A DNA stretch of 64,000 bases from an uncultured Prevotellaceae bacterium (GTDB taxonomy: Bacteria > Bacteroidota > Bacteroidia > Bacteroidales > Bacteroidaceae), in the NCBI GenBank assembly GCA_946415705.1, contig CAMKTN010000008.1, positions 1 through 64,000 of the forward strand, given 5' to 3'. A program made the position numbers and the translations under genes. How positions within the stretch are numbered: the first letter of the stretch is position 1; each line of letters opens with the position of its first letter. Below the pieces are notes generated by a model. That model was given only the letters and a program-made list of their open reading frames with translations. It searched no databases and was not told where the DNA came from. Positions 15,421-24,500 of this stretch are shown piece after piece.

Positions 15421-16827
15421 ATGAGCATCTTCTGGATTAAAACCTTTCAATTGATTCTCTGTTTTGCCATCCTCATCGTCCTGCATGAGGGCGGCCACTT
15501 CTTCTTCGCCAAGCTCTTCGGAGTCAAGGTGGAGAAGTTCTATATGTTTTTTGACTGGAAGTTCCATCTCTTCTCCACGAAGGACAAATGGATCACACGC
15601 CTCTTCCCAAAGCTCAAGGACAACGTGACCGAGTACGGCATCGGCTGGATTCCCCTTGGCGGCTATGTCAAGATTGCAGGTATGGTGGACGAGAGCCTGG
15701 ACATGGAACAGATGAAGCAGCCCGTGCAACCCGATGAGTTCCGTGCCAAGCCCGTGTGGCAGCGCTTCTTTATCATGGTCGGCGGCGTGCTCGTCAACTT
15801 CGTGTTGGCGCTCTTCATCTACGCCATGATCCTGTTTGCCTGGGGCAGCGACACACTGCCCATGCAGCACATCCGTCACGGCTTCGCCTACAACGAGATG
15901 GCCCAGGATCTGGGCTTCCGCGACGGCGACATCCCCGTGAAGGTCGATGGCGAGGTCATCGAAGCATGGGACGGCAGCGTCTATCGCGCCATCTCCGAGG
16001 CCCAGACGGTCACCGTCCTACGCAACGGCGCTGAGGTGCTGATTACGATGCCCGCCGAGGGCGTGAACCTGCTGGAGATGATTGAGCAGGACCCGCGCTT
16101 CCTCACCATCCGCGTGCCGGCTCGTGTGGATAGTGTTCTGGCCGACTCGCCCGCCGCGCTGGCTGGCATGAAGACCGGTGCTCGTCTGCTGGCTGTCGAT
16201 GGCAAGGACATCGAATGGTGGCACGAGTTTGATGCCGTCATGGCCCGCAAGGCTGATGTGCTGGCAGCCGGTTGCAGCCATGAGGACAGCGTACGTCTGC
16301 GTACACTCCCCATCGTCTTCGCCAACGAGAACGCAGCCCCCGACACCGCCGTCATTCAGCTCACCGAGCAGTATATGCTGGGCATCGTCAAATCCTTCTA
16401 CCCCATCTATTACAAGGACGAGTATGTCCATCGCGACTACGGCTTCTGGGAAAGCATCCCCGCCGGCATCGCTTACGGTTGGGAGACACTGAAGGGTTAC
16501 GTGAGCGACCTGAAGTACCTCTTCAGCAAGAAAGGCGCGCAGAGCGTAGGCTCCTTCGGCACCATCGGCAACCTCTTCCCTGCAGTCTGGGACTGGCAGT
16601 CATTCTGGAGCATCACCGCCTTCATCTCCATCATCTTGGCCGTGATGAACATCCTGCCCATCCCCGGCCTCGACGGCGGCCACATCTTCTTCCTCCTTGT
16701 GGAAGCCATCACGCGCCGACCGCCCTCCGACAAGTTCATGGAGCGTGCCCAGTACGTTGGCATGGCACTCCTCTTTGCTCTCATGGCCCTCGCGCTCTTC
16801 AACGATGCCGTGAAGTTCCTGTTCTGA
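15421..16827 (+). CDS. rseP: Site-2 intramembrane metalloprotease RseP
   Basis: A 468-residue inner-membrane protease. The zinc site HEGGH (H22, E23, H26) lies in the first transmembrane helix, and the third zinc ligand is in PIPGLDGGH near the C-terminus. A PDZ region lies between (around residues 205-290, with SPAALAGMKTGARLLAVDGK). RseP homologues cleave anti-sigma factors and remnant signal peptides. In Bacteroidetes the usual partners are ECF anti-sigma proteins, none of which is in this window. It is the last gene of the tsaB run and ends in a strong terminator. Confidence 0.93.
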   Translation: MSIFWIKTFQLILCFAILIVLHEGGHFFFAKLFGVKVEKFYMFFDWKFHLFSTKDKWITRLFPKLKDNVTEYGIGWIPLGGYVKIAGMVDESLDMEQMKQPVQPDEFRAKPVWQRFFIMVGGVLVNFVLALFIYAMILFAWGSDTLPMQHIRHGFAYNEMAQDLGFRDGDIPVKVDGEVIEAWDGSVYRAISEAQTVTVLRNGAEVLITMPAEGVNLLEMIEQDPRFLTIRVPARVDSVLADSPAALAGMKTGARLLAVDGKDIEWWHEFDAVMARKADVLAAGCSHEDSVRLRTLPIVFANENAAPDTAVIQLTEQYMLGIVKSFYPIYYKDEYVHRDYGFWESIPAGIAYGWETLKGYVSDLKYLFSKKGAQSVGSFGTIGNLFPAVWDWQSFWSITAFISIILAVMNILPIPGLDGGHIFFLLVEAITRRPPSDKFMERAQYVGMALLFALMALALFNDAVKFLF

Positions 16828-16834
16828 ACATAAC

Positions 16835-16873
16835 GAAAGAAGCGAGCCCCGCGGCCCGCTTCTTTCATTTTTC
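16835..16873 (+). terminator. Intrinsic terminator after rseP
   Basis: GAAAGAAGCG and CGCTTCTTTC form a 10-bp stem around a G/C-rich loop, followed by ATTTTTCC, eight bases after the rseP stop codon. Confidence 0.75.
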
Positions 16874-16874
16874 C

Positions 16875-17327
16875 TTAGTTCGCTTGCTTGTCGATGTCTA
16901 TCTTGCGCAGGAAGAATTTCACCTTGGCGCAGAGCTCGTCGTAGCGCTGGTCCATGGCCATCACGAGGCGCTGCTGCTCGTAATAGGCATCGTTGGTCTT
17001 GCCGTTGAGGCGCGGCGGCATCTGATGGAAGGCGTCGCGGGCGGCGTTCAGCTGCGGCTCGTAGGCCGCCACGCTGTCACGGGCCTCCAAAAGCTCCACG
17101 CTGTCCAGCGTGAGGATGGCGGCACGGCGCACCTCCAGCGCCTGGGGATAACGCTGGCGCAGACTCAGAATGGTGTCGCGAGCGGCGCTATAGTCTTTCT
17201 GTTCCAATAATGTGCGGGCCTCCGACAGCATGGCAGCTGCAGGGGCATCGGCAGGTTCGTCCTTTGCCGTGCAGGAGAACATCGCAGCCACGGCCAAGAG
17301 AAGATATAAACGTGCATTCTTTTTCAT
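16875..17327 (-). CDS. Small lipoprotein with helical repeats, unknown function
   Basis: A 150-residue predicted lipoprotein. The ATG at 17325-17327 gives a signal peptide (KKNARLYLLLAVAAMFSC) with the lipid cysteine directly after AAMFS. The ORF-track start (17369) precedes a TACTTTTG -7 box at 17336-17343 and is unlikely. The mature part is alpha-helical and charged, with a TPR-like start (LSEARTLLEQKDYSAARDTI) that resembles tetratricopeptide helices, then a region rich in Arg, Glu and Gln. I do not recognise a family. It is convergent with rseP, separated by the terminator, and divergent from cca. Confidence 0.75.
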   Translation of the reverse strand: MKKNARLYLLLAVAAMFSCTAKDEPADAPAAAMLSEARTLLEQKDYSAARDTILSLRQRYPQALEVRRAAILTLDSVELLEARDSVAAYEPQLNAARDAFHQMPPRLNGKTNDAYYEQQRLVMAMDQRYDELCAKVKFFLRKIDIDKQAN

Positions 17328-17335
17328 AGCAACTG

Positions 17336-17343
17336 CAAAAGTA
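17336..17343 (-). promoter_or_regulatory. -7 box of the small lipoprotein gene
   Basis: TACTTTTG on the minus strand, 8 bp before the chosen ATG. Confidence 0.5.
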
Positions 17344-17397
17344 AGCCTTTTCTTCAAAAAAACAATCATTCAGACCTGCTGGCTCAACCTTTTTTAT

Positions 17398-17405
17398 TAC
17401 TTTTG
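17398..17405 (+). promoter_or_regulatory. -7 box of cca
   Basis: TACTTTTG, 49 bp before the chosen cca ATG. The upstream part of the ORF-track reading frame lies before it. Confidence 0.5.
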
Positions 17406-17454
17406 CCGCTGTTTTAACAACCTTCAACTCTACAAAGGCCCTTTTTTAGCACAC

Positions 17455-18906
17455 ATGAGACATCTCGACCGCGAACAACTCGCTACCATACTGGACCGTC
17501 CCGTTTTCCATACCATCGGCCAAGTTGCCGATGAAATGGGTGTGGAGTGTTATGTCGTGGGCGGTTATGTGCGCGACCTGTTCCTGGAGCGCCCGTCGAA
17601 AGATATCGACGTCGTGTGTGTGGGCAGCGGTATCGAGCTGGCCAAGGCCGTGGCGAAGCGACTGGGCAAGGGCGCTCACGTGAGCATCTTCAAGAACTTC
17701 GGCACGGCACAGGTGAAGAGCGGGCATATGGAATTAGAGTTCGTCGGCGCACGCCGCGAGAGCTATAGCCACGATTCGCGTAAGCCCATCGTGGAGGACG
17801 GCACGCTGGAGGATGATCAGCAGCGCCGCGATTTCACCATCAACGCGATGGCCATCTGCCTGAATACGGAGCGCTTCGGCGAGCTCGTGGATCCCTTCGA
17901 TGGCGTCTGGGACCTCGAGGACCGCATCATCGCCACACCTCTGGACCCCGATATTACGTTCTCCGATGATCCACTCCGAATGATGCGTTGCATCCGTTTT
18001 GCCACGCAGCTGAACTTCGAGATAGAGCCTGAGACCTTCGAGGCCTTGGAGCGCAACCGCGAACGCATAAAGATTATCTCCGGCGAGCGTATCATTGAGG
18101 AGCTGCAGAAAATCATGGCCTCCGACAGCCCTGCCCGCGGCTTCGAGCTGCTCTTCCAGTGCGGCTTGCTGGAACTTATCTTCCCTGAGCTCTATGCCCT
18201 CCACGGTGTGGAAACCGTGAATGGCCGTGCCCACAAGGACAACCTATGGCACACGCTGGAGGTGTTGACAAATGTGGTTCGTTCTCTCCGCGCTGACAGC
18301 ACGGAGAGAACGGACAACGGGCTCTGGCTCCGCTGGGCTGCCCTCCTGCATGACATCGGTAAGCCCAAGTCCAAGCGCTGGGATGCGCAGCTGGGGTGGA
18401 CGTTCCATAACCATAATTATATAGGTGAGAAGATGGTGCCGCAGATCTTCCGACGCCTGAAGCTGCCGTTGGACGAACGAATGAAATACGTGCAGAAGCT
18501 CGTGTCGCTTCACATGCGCCCCATCGCTATCGCCGACGACGAGGTTACGGACAGCGCCGTGCGCCGTCTGCTCTTCGAGGCGGGCGATGACATCGACGAC
18601 CTGATGCTGTTGTGCGAGGCCGACATCACCAGCAAGAACGAGCAGCGTAAGCAGCGCTTCCTGGACAACTTCAAGCTCGTGCGCCAGAAGCTCGTGGACT
18701 TGGAGGAGCGAGACCGCATCCGTAACTTCCAGCCACCCGTCAGCGGCGAGGAAATCATGGAACGCTTCCATCTGCAGCCCTGCCGCGAAGTAGGCGTGCT
18801 AAAGTCTGCCGTGAAGGACGCCATCCTCGACGGCGTCATCCCCAACGAACACGATGCCGCCCTTGCCTTCGTCATCGAGAAGGCGAAGAAGATGGGACTC
18901 GCTTAG
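17455..18906 (+). CDS. cca: CCA-adding tRNA nucleotidyltransferase / poly(A) polymerase family, with HD domain
   Basis: A 483-residue class II nucleotidyltransferase. The head carries GGYVRDLFLERPSKDIDVV, with metal ligands D50 and D52. DFTINAMA and the RMMRCIRFA neck follow. An HD-type domain (AALLHDIGKPKSKRW, then GWTFHNHNYIG) lies after residue 295. Such enzymes add or repair the tRNA 3' CCA. The start at 17455 (MRHLDREQL) is used because the 81 upstream codons of the ORF lie mostly ahead of the promoter and over the divergent gene. SLRADSTERTDNG (18281-18311) is encoded by a 10-bp inverted repeat between neck and HD domain, probably an in-frame repeat insertion. Confidence 0.92.
   Translation: MRHLDREQLATILDRPVFHTIGQVADEMGVECYVVGGYVRDLFLERPSKDIDVVCVGSGIELAKAVAKRLGKGAHVSIFKNFGTAQVKSGHMELEFVGARRESYSHDSRKPIVEDGTLEDDQQRRDFTINAMAICLNTERFGELVDPFDGVWDLEDRIIATPLDPDITFSDDPLRMMRCIRFATQLNFEIEPETFEALERNRERIKIISGERIIEELQKIMASDSPARGFELLFQCGLLELIFPELYALHGVETVNGRAHKDNLWHTLEVLTNVVRSLRADSTERTDNGLWLRWAALLHDIGKPKSKRWDAQLGWTFHNHNYIGEKMVPQIFRRLKLPLDERMKYVQKLVSLHMRPIAIADDEVTDSAVRRLLFEAGDDIDDLMLLCEADITSKNEQRKQRFLDNFKLVRQKLVDLEERDRIRNFQPPVSGEEIMERFHLQPCREVGVLKSAVKDAILDGVIPNEHDAALAFVIEKAKKMGLA
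18281..18311. repeat. In-frame palindrome inside cca
   Basis: GTTCTCTCCG (18281-18290) and CGGAGAGAAC (18302-18311) form a perfect 10-bp inverted repeat encoding RSLRADSTERT just before the HD motif. Confidence 0.55.
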
Positions 18907-18934
18907 TTCCCCTAAAAATCCAAGACAGACATTC

Positions 18935-21448
18935 TTAGAACGGATAGCCCACGGCGATGTGGAAGCCGAGGCTGTCCCAGAAGCGGCGCATATTGTAGTA
19001 GCCGCTGCGGCCCGTGTCATAAGGTGCATGGATGCCAACACCGATATCAAAGCGCAGGACGAGGAAGTCCAGGTCATAGCGCAAACCGACACCCGTGCCC
19101 AAGGCAACCTCCTTGAAGAAACGCTTGGCATCGATATCGCCGCCGGGGCGCGCCGGATCAGCTTTCATCAGCCATACATTGCCGGCATCCACGAACAAGG
19201 CACCGCCCAAGCCGCCAAAGATGGGGAAACGATACTCCACGTTGGCCTCGAACTTCAGGTTGCCGACCTGATCCACATAGCTCCACTTGCCATTGGAGGG
19301 GTGGTAGCTACCGGGACCTATGCTGCGGATGGCGAAGGCGCGAATGCTGTTGGCACCGCCGACGCTGAAGAGGTCGGCATAGGGGGCCATCGTGCTGTTA
19401 TGATAGCTCCAAACGGCTCCCGCGAATGCGCGCACGGCGATACAGCTCTTGGGAGTGAGGGGGAAAGTCTCGCGCCACTCTCCCGTGAGCTTGAGGAACT
19501 GTGCGAAGGGCACGCCCAGCAGGTGCTTGTCGCGTTCCTTGATGGCACGCCCGGCCAGCGCATAGATACCGTTGATGATATGGCCGGCCTCCTTGGCGCC
19601 CAGGAAGATGGTGCGTTGGTGGCCGTTGCGCCAACGGCGCGTGTAGGAGACGTTGTACCCGATGGACGGCACCAGTTGGTCACGCATGGAGACATAGATG
19701 GCCTGGTTGGCGTCCATGATGGAGTCGAAACGGGCCGACGTGTGGGAGAGCATCGTGTAATCCACACGCAGGGGTGTCAGCTCATGCTTCCAACGGCGCA
19801 CACGCTGGTAGGTGTAGGTCATTCGCACGCCGAAGTTAATCATCCTGAAGTAGCCGGCACGGTTCATCCACGTGACATCTACCTTGTAGTTCGTGGAAGC
19901 CTCGGCGCGGCGGTTAAGCTTGCGGGTAAGCCCGAAGAATTGCAGACGCGGATAGGTCAGCGTCAGCGAGCTTCCCAACTCGAAGGAGTTCAGGAAGCCG
20001 CGGCTCTCATCGGATTCCACGACGGTGGCACCCGTCTGCCACTCATAGCTGCCATAGACCTTGAAGTGGAGACTCTCGGCCCCGCGGAAGGCGTTGCGCT
20101 TGGTCATGCCCCAGGCCACACCCGGCCCGAGCAGGCCGTTGCTCTTATTCGTCACCTTGGCCTCGAACTCGCTGTCCCACGGTTTATCGAGGATGGCGAA
20201 GATGTTCACATCGAGCGTGTCGCAGGTGGCGCTGGTATCACGGGCCGCATAGTTCATCTGGACATTGGAGAATACGCCCATGCCCGAAATCTTGTTCTGG
20301 ATGAGCTCGTGCAGGCGCTGGCGGTAGATGGAGCCGCGCTCATAATAGAGGTTATGAACGATGGCCCCGAGTCGGATGGGCGGTTTCTTCGAACCCTCCT
20401 CGCTCGCCCAGCGATAGGTGAAATTGCGGCCACGGATGCTGTCCGTAATCTGGCGTGTGCCATAGGGCAGCACGGTGACTGTCGTGCGACCCATATAGAA
20501 GCAGTTCTTGGCTTGCTCCGGCATATCGGGCTTCGGACGGACCTGCAGGTGTACGGTGTAAGGTGTCTGCAGCGTGTCGGCACGGAAGGTGATGTATTCG
20601 GGACGATAGTAATAGAAGCCGTTGTTGCGGAAGAGGTCGCTGAGGCGTTTGCGTTCGGCATCCAGGTTGACCACGCTGAAGGCATCGCCCGTGTGTAGGT
20701 TGGAGCTCCGCATCGTTCGCCGCACGATGCTGTCGGTGAGGCCTGTGAAGCGCTGGTATTCTATCGTCCCCAATGTGAACAGCGGGCCGGGATAGACGGA
20801 ATAGGCGACCTTCGCCTTCAGCGAGTCGCGCGGATCGGTTTGCACCTCGTAGCCGGCCGAGCCGTGGAAGAAGCCGTAGTTGCGCAGTGTCTGTCGCGCC
20901 ACCTGTACGCGCAGCTGTGGATTCGCCATGCTGATGGTTCGCGGCTGGGAGCCGATGGTGTTTAGCATCCAGCGCCCGAAGCGGCTCTCGGAGTCGGCAT
21001 AGGCGTTAAAGACCCACAAGCCGATGGGCAGCGGCCAGCGCCGCTTGGAGCTGCCGAAGATGGCGTTGTTGGGAGCATAGGCCAAGGCTGCATTCACTTC
21101 CGTCTTGGCCGTGGCGGTGGCCTCCGTGAGCACCTTTGAGGCCTGCTGCAGGGAGTCGCGCTGCTCGGGGCTCAGGTCTTTGTTCTGCTTGAGCATCGCC
21201 TGCAGGTCCTGTGGCTGGGCATTGCCGCGCAACAGATCCGACACCGTGTTGTAGGCCTTGCCTACGGCGGTGATGACACCCGTGCTGTCCGCCTTTGCCG
21301 TCTTCTTGCCACCCGCCTTATGGCCGTAGGCAATCTCCGAGATTCCAGTGTAAAGCTGCTCGCCCTCCGGCAGATGCTCGGTGGTGGAGCAAGAATGGAT
21401 GAAAATTGATAGCGTGAAAAGTGAAAAATACAAGGCACACCTCCTCAT
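18935..21448 (-). CDS. TamL-like outer-membrane lipoprotein of the BamA/TamA family
   Basis: An 837-residue Omp85-superfamily protein. It has a lipoprotein signal peptide (MRRCALYFSLFTLSIFIHSC), POTRA-like repeats in the first half and a C-terminal 16-strand barrel ending in GFHIAVGYPF. It lies next to a TamB gene, which matches the Bacteroidetes TAM, in which the TamA-type barrel is lipidated (TamL). TAM helps insert outer-membrane proteins and move lipids to the outer membrane. The start at 21446-21448 is preferred over 21520 because it gives a compact signal peptide. The residues before it (STLPLQRG) match the palindromic-element peptide. The longer ORF overlaps tamB by 11 bp. Confidence 0.85.
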   Translation of the reverse strand: MRRCALYFSLFTLSIFIHSCSTTEHLPEGEQLYTGISEIAYGHKAGGKKTAKADSTGVITAVGKAYNTVSDLLRGNAQPQDLQAMLKQNKDLSPEQRDSLQQASKVLTEATATAKTEVNAALAYAPNNAIFGSSKRRWPLPIGLWVFNAYADSESRFGRWMLNTIGSQPRTISMANPQLRVQVARQTLRNYGFFHGSAGYEVQTDPRDSLKAKVAYSVYPGPLFTLGTIEYQRFTGLTDSIVRRTMRSSNLHTGDAFSVVNLDAERKRLSDLFRNNGFYYYRPEYITFRADTLQTPYTVHLQVRPKPDMPEQAKNCFYMGRTTVTVLPYGTRQITDSIRGRNFTYRWASEEGSKKPPIRLGAIVHNLYYERGSIYRQRLHELIQNKISGMGVFSNVQMNYAARDTSATCDTLDVNIFAILDKPWDSEFEAKVTNKSNGLLGPGVAWGMTKRNAFRGAESLHFKVYGSYEWQTGATVVESDESRGFLNSFELGSSLTLTYPRLQFFGLTRKLNRRAEASTNYKVDVTWMNRAGYFRMINFGVRMTYTYQRVRRWKHELTPLRVDYTMLSHTSARFDSIMDANQAIYVSMRDQLVPSIGYNVSYTRRWRNGHQRTIFLGAKEAGHIINGIYALAGRAIKERDKHLLGVPFAQFLKLTGEWRETFPLTPKSCIAVRAFAGAVWSYHNSTMAPYADLFSVGGANSIRAFAIRSIGPGSYHPSNGKWSYVDQVGNLKFEANVEYRFPIFGGLGGALFVDAGNVWLMKADPARPGGDIDAKRFFKEVALGTGVGLRYDLDFLVLRFDIGVGIHAPYDTGRSGYYNMRRFWDSLGFHIAVGYPF

Positions 21449-21472
21449 GCCCCTTTGGAGGGGGAGAGTGCT
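21445..21472. repeat. Probable degenerate G/C-rich palindromic element at the tamL start
   Basis: GCCCCTTTGGAGGGGGAGAG resembles one arm and loop of the G/C-rich palindromic element, in frame with STLPLQRG just upstream of the chosen ATG. Confidence 0.4.
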
Positions 21473-21507
21473 CACCTTTGGCATGAGCGATAAGATATGA
21501 AGGTAAC

Positions 21508-21556
21508 TCTTATTTTTCATTTTTCAATCTTTCATTTTTCACTTCCTTCACTTCTT
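21508..21556. repeat. AT-rich simple repeat at the tamB 3' end
   Basis: Repeated TTTTTCA/TTTCATT units encode the last residues of TamB. Similar runs occur at 34242-34275. Confidence 0.5.
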
Positions 21557-24500
21557 CACTCTTTCTCTTGAACAGGAACAGCTCGCCCAGGCGCTGGGTC
21601 TTGCGGCGCAGGACGAGGCCGGCACCCATCTCCGTGACCTCGCCATCGAGGATCGATTCATAGTTCTTATTGTAGAACAAATTGACATAGCGCGTAGCCC
21701 CTGCATCCAAGCGGTATTCGACGCTGACATTGTCAATGATGCTCTCGCCCGTATTCACGGCATTCTCGCCCGTACTGACCTTACCACCCACGATGACGCT
21801 GATGCGGTTGCCCCAGAAGCGCTTGGCGAAGCGGAAACTGTAGTCGGTCGTCGTGCCGCCCGTGGAACTCGTACCCTGCTCAACACCCATGCTCAGGTCG
21901 ATGCTCTTCAGGGCCTTACCCGTGATATTGGAAATCTGGCTTTGCAGGAAGGCGTTCAGCGCGTTCTGCCCCGTCACACCGCCACTCGTGGCGGCGCCGG
22001 CATCGTTGACATACATGCCCGTGGCCAGCATCGTCACAGCCAGACGGCCGCGCTGCTCGGTGCTCATGGTGCTCAGGTCGTGCTGTATCGTCATATCTTC
22101 GGGAGCCTCCAGCGTGAACTCTAAGCCCATGTTCTGCAGCGTCTGCGTGACGTTCAGGCCTACCTCGAAGTTCACGCTGCGTGGCTGGTTGTTCTCGGTC
22201 ACCGTCGTACGCATGCGCTCCGTGGCCGCGAGGTTCAGCGTGGGATTCGTTAGCGGCCCGTGGAACTCGGCATAGCTGCCGCTCTTGATGGTGAACTCCT
22301 TCAGCGGGATGACCATCATTGTGTATTTCAGCGTGCCGCTGTTGATGGTATAGCGGCCGTTCATCTGCAGCTCCTTCTCGGGCGAATAGGTCATCATGAG
22401 CGTACCGCCGCCCTCCAGATCGACATAGCTGGAGCCATCGTTGCTCAGCAGGCAGTGCACCTGCGTGATGTCCTCGATTTCGATGCTCATGGTGACATTC
22501 ATGTGCTTGGGCTTGCGTGCCTCCACCTTTTCCACTGTCAAGGTGTCCGTGAAATCCACGAACTCCACCAGCTCCGCCAGCTGGTCGTCGGCCGTGAGTG
22601 GCGAGTCGGTGAGCAGGTAGGTCACATCGGTCTTGCCCAGCACCTTCAGCTGCCCGAAGATGCGCAGGTTGTCCAGCGTGCCTTTCACGAAGGAGTTGAA
22701 ATCGACATACACCTTGCCGTAGGCCTTGGACAACGGCGTCTTCTTGGCGTTGATGAGCTCGAAGTCGGTGGCCTTCATGGTGGCATCCAGCGCAATCTTG
22801 TCGAGGTCGGCGAAGTTGATGGTGCCGTCCATCGTGAACGGGTTCTTACCCGTGGAGTAGATGGTAATGCGGTCCAGGTTGAGCTGGCTGTTGTGGACGA
22901 CCAACGTGTCGTCAGCCACGCGCAGTCGCAGGTTATAGGGGGCTGACACGATCTTAAGCCCCGACGTCATCAGACTGCCATCCACCTGGGGCTTCGAACT
23001 GCTGCCTCCCACATGGATATCGCCCAGCGCTACGCCCTCCAGCCGTGCCACCTCGTCGGGCAGAAAACCATTGGCCAACGAGAACGGCAACCTATCCAGC
23101 TGCACATCAATATCTAAATAATCCTTCGTCCCCTTGGCTGCTTCTCCTGCCTCCGTTCCCTCGGCATCAGCCGAGGGTTTATATGTCCCCGTGAACGCCG
23201 CCACCGGCATCCCCATGTGCAGCAAACTGCCATCCACGAAGTGGCTGCCGTCGCTATTGGGCAGATATACCGCCTGCAGGCCGATAGCCCCCAGCGACAC
23301 GCCCTCATAGTGCAGGTCATCGACCTCCATATCTGTAGAGACATTCAGGTGCTCATCTAGTATTAGGTGAGCGTCGCCATGCAGGTAACCGCCCAGCTTG
23401 GGCAGATAGGGCATCACGCTCGACAGCTCGCCGAGGTTCAGGTGGTTGATGCTCACGGACAGGTCCTGCAACGCCTCGGCATTGGGCGTGGAATATATCT
23501 TCAGGCCCGTGCCGTCGTCGGCGATGAGATCCACATTGGCATCGACATGGTTTTTCTTGGTGAGCTGTATATAGTTGTCGGCGTTGATGTGTATGGTGCG
23601 ATAGGCGATGACGGGATCCAGCGGGCTGAGATGCACCTGCAATGTGTCGGCCGTAATCTTCGCCTGCAAGCCCAGGTCCACGCCCTTTTGTCCGTGGTTG
23701 TCGAAGTACTGAAGCTGTGCGCCTGCCGTGCCGTCGCGCATGAGCTGGGCATTCAGGCGGGCATCGAAGGTCACCTGAGGGTTCTGGCGGTTGTTGCGGA
23801 CATGGGCGTCCATGCGCACGCTGGTGCTGTCCTGGTAGATATGTGCCCGAATAGTGTCCAGCACCACGGCACCCGTGTTGAGGCTATAGATATGTCCGCC
23901 GCCGTTGATGCCGATGAGCGGATCCAAGTTGATGCCGAAGCGTAGGTCTGAGAAATCGTAGCCCATCGCCGCCATGATATCGTGCAGCGGGTTGTGCTGC
24001 CCCGACGAGAGCCGAAAATCAACCTGCGGCAGGCGGCGCGACAACGCATCCTCATCGATATGGCGTTCCGCCAGCTGACGGTTCAGCTCATCGGTGAAAT
24101 GGCCCAATTGTCCCAGCAAGCGGTCGTAGCCCGTATGCCCTCGCATGCGCAGGCTCAGGTCGCCGCTGCTCACGAAGGCGTAGGTGGTGTCGGGTTCCAG
24201 CAGCGCCTCCAGCGTCACGTCTTCAGGACGGAAGATCGAGTCCAGCGGCATGAGGATGATATCGTTAATATTGCCGCTTAGGCTGTGGTGACGCTTAAGG
24301 TCCGTCGTGCCATCGATATGCGCGCACATCGACATCTTGAACGGGTGATCCACAAGGCCCAACGCCTGCAGGTCCGCATGGCTCAGGTCCAGGGAGAAGG
24401 TGAGGTCTGTATTTTTCGCCAGCAGCGCATCCACATCGGCCTGCAGCGCCAGGTACGGGTTGTTCGTGATGAGGCGTGCATGACCGCGCCCACGAGCCAG

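Noticed and set aside
18854-20698. Plus-strand ORF of 614 codons opposite the tamL gene
   Set aside because: It is antisense to a well-supported outer-membrane protein gene and has low-complexity composition.
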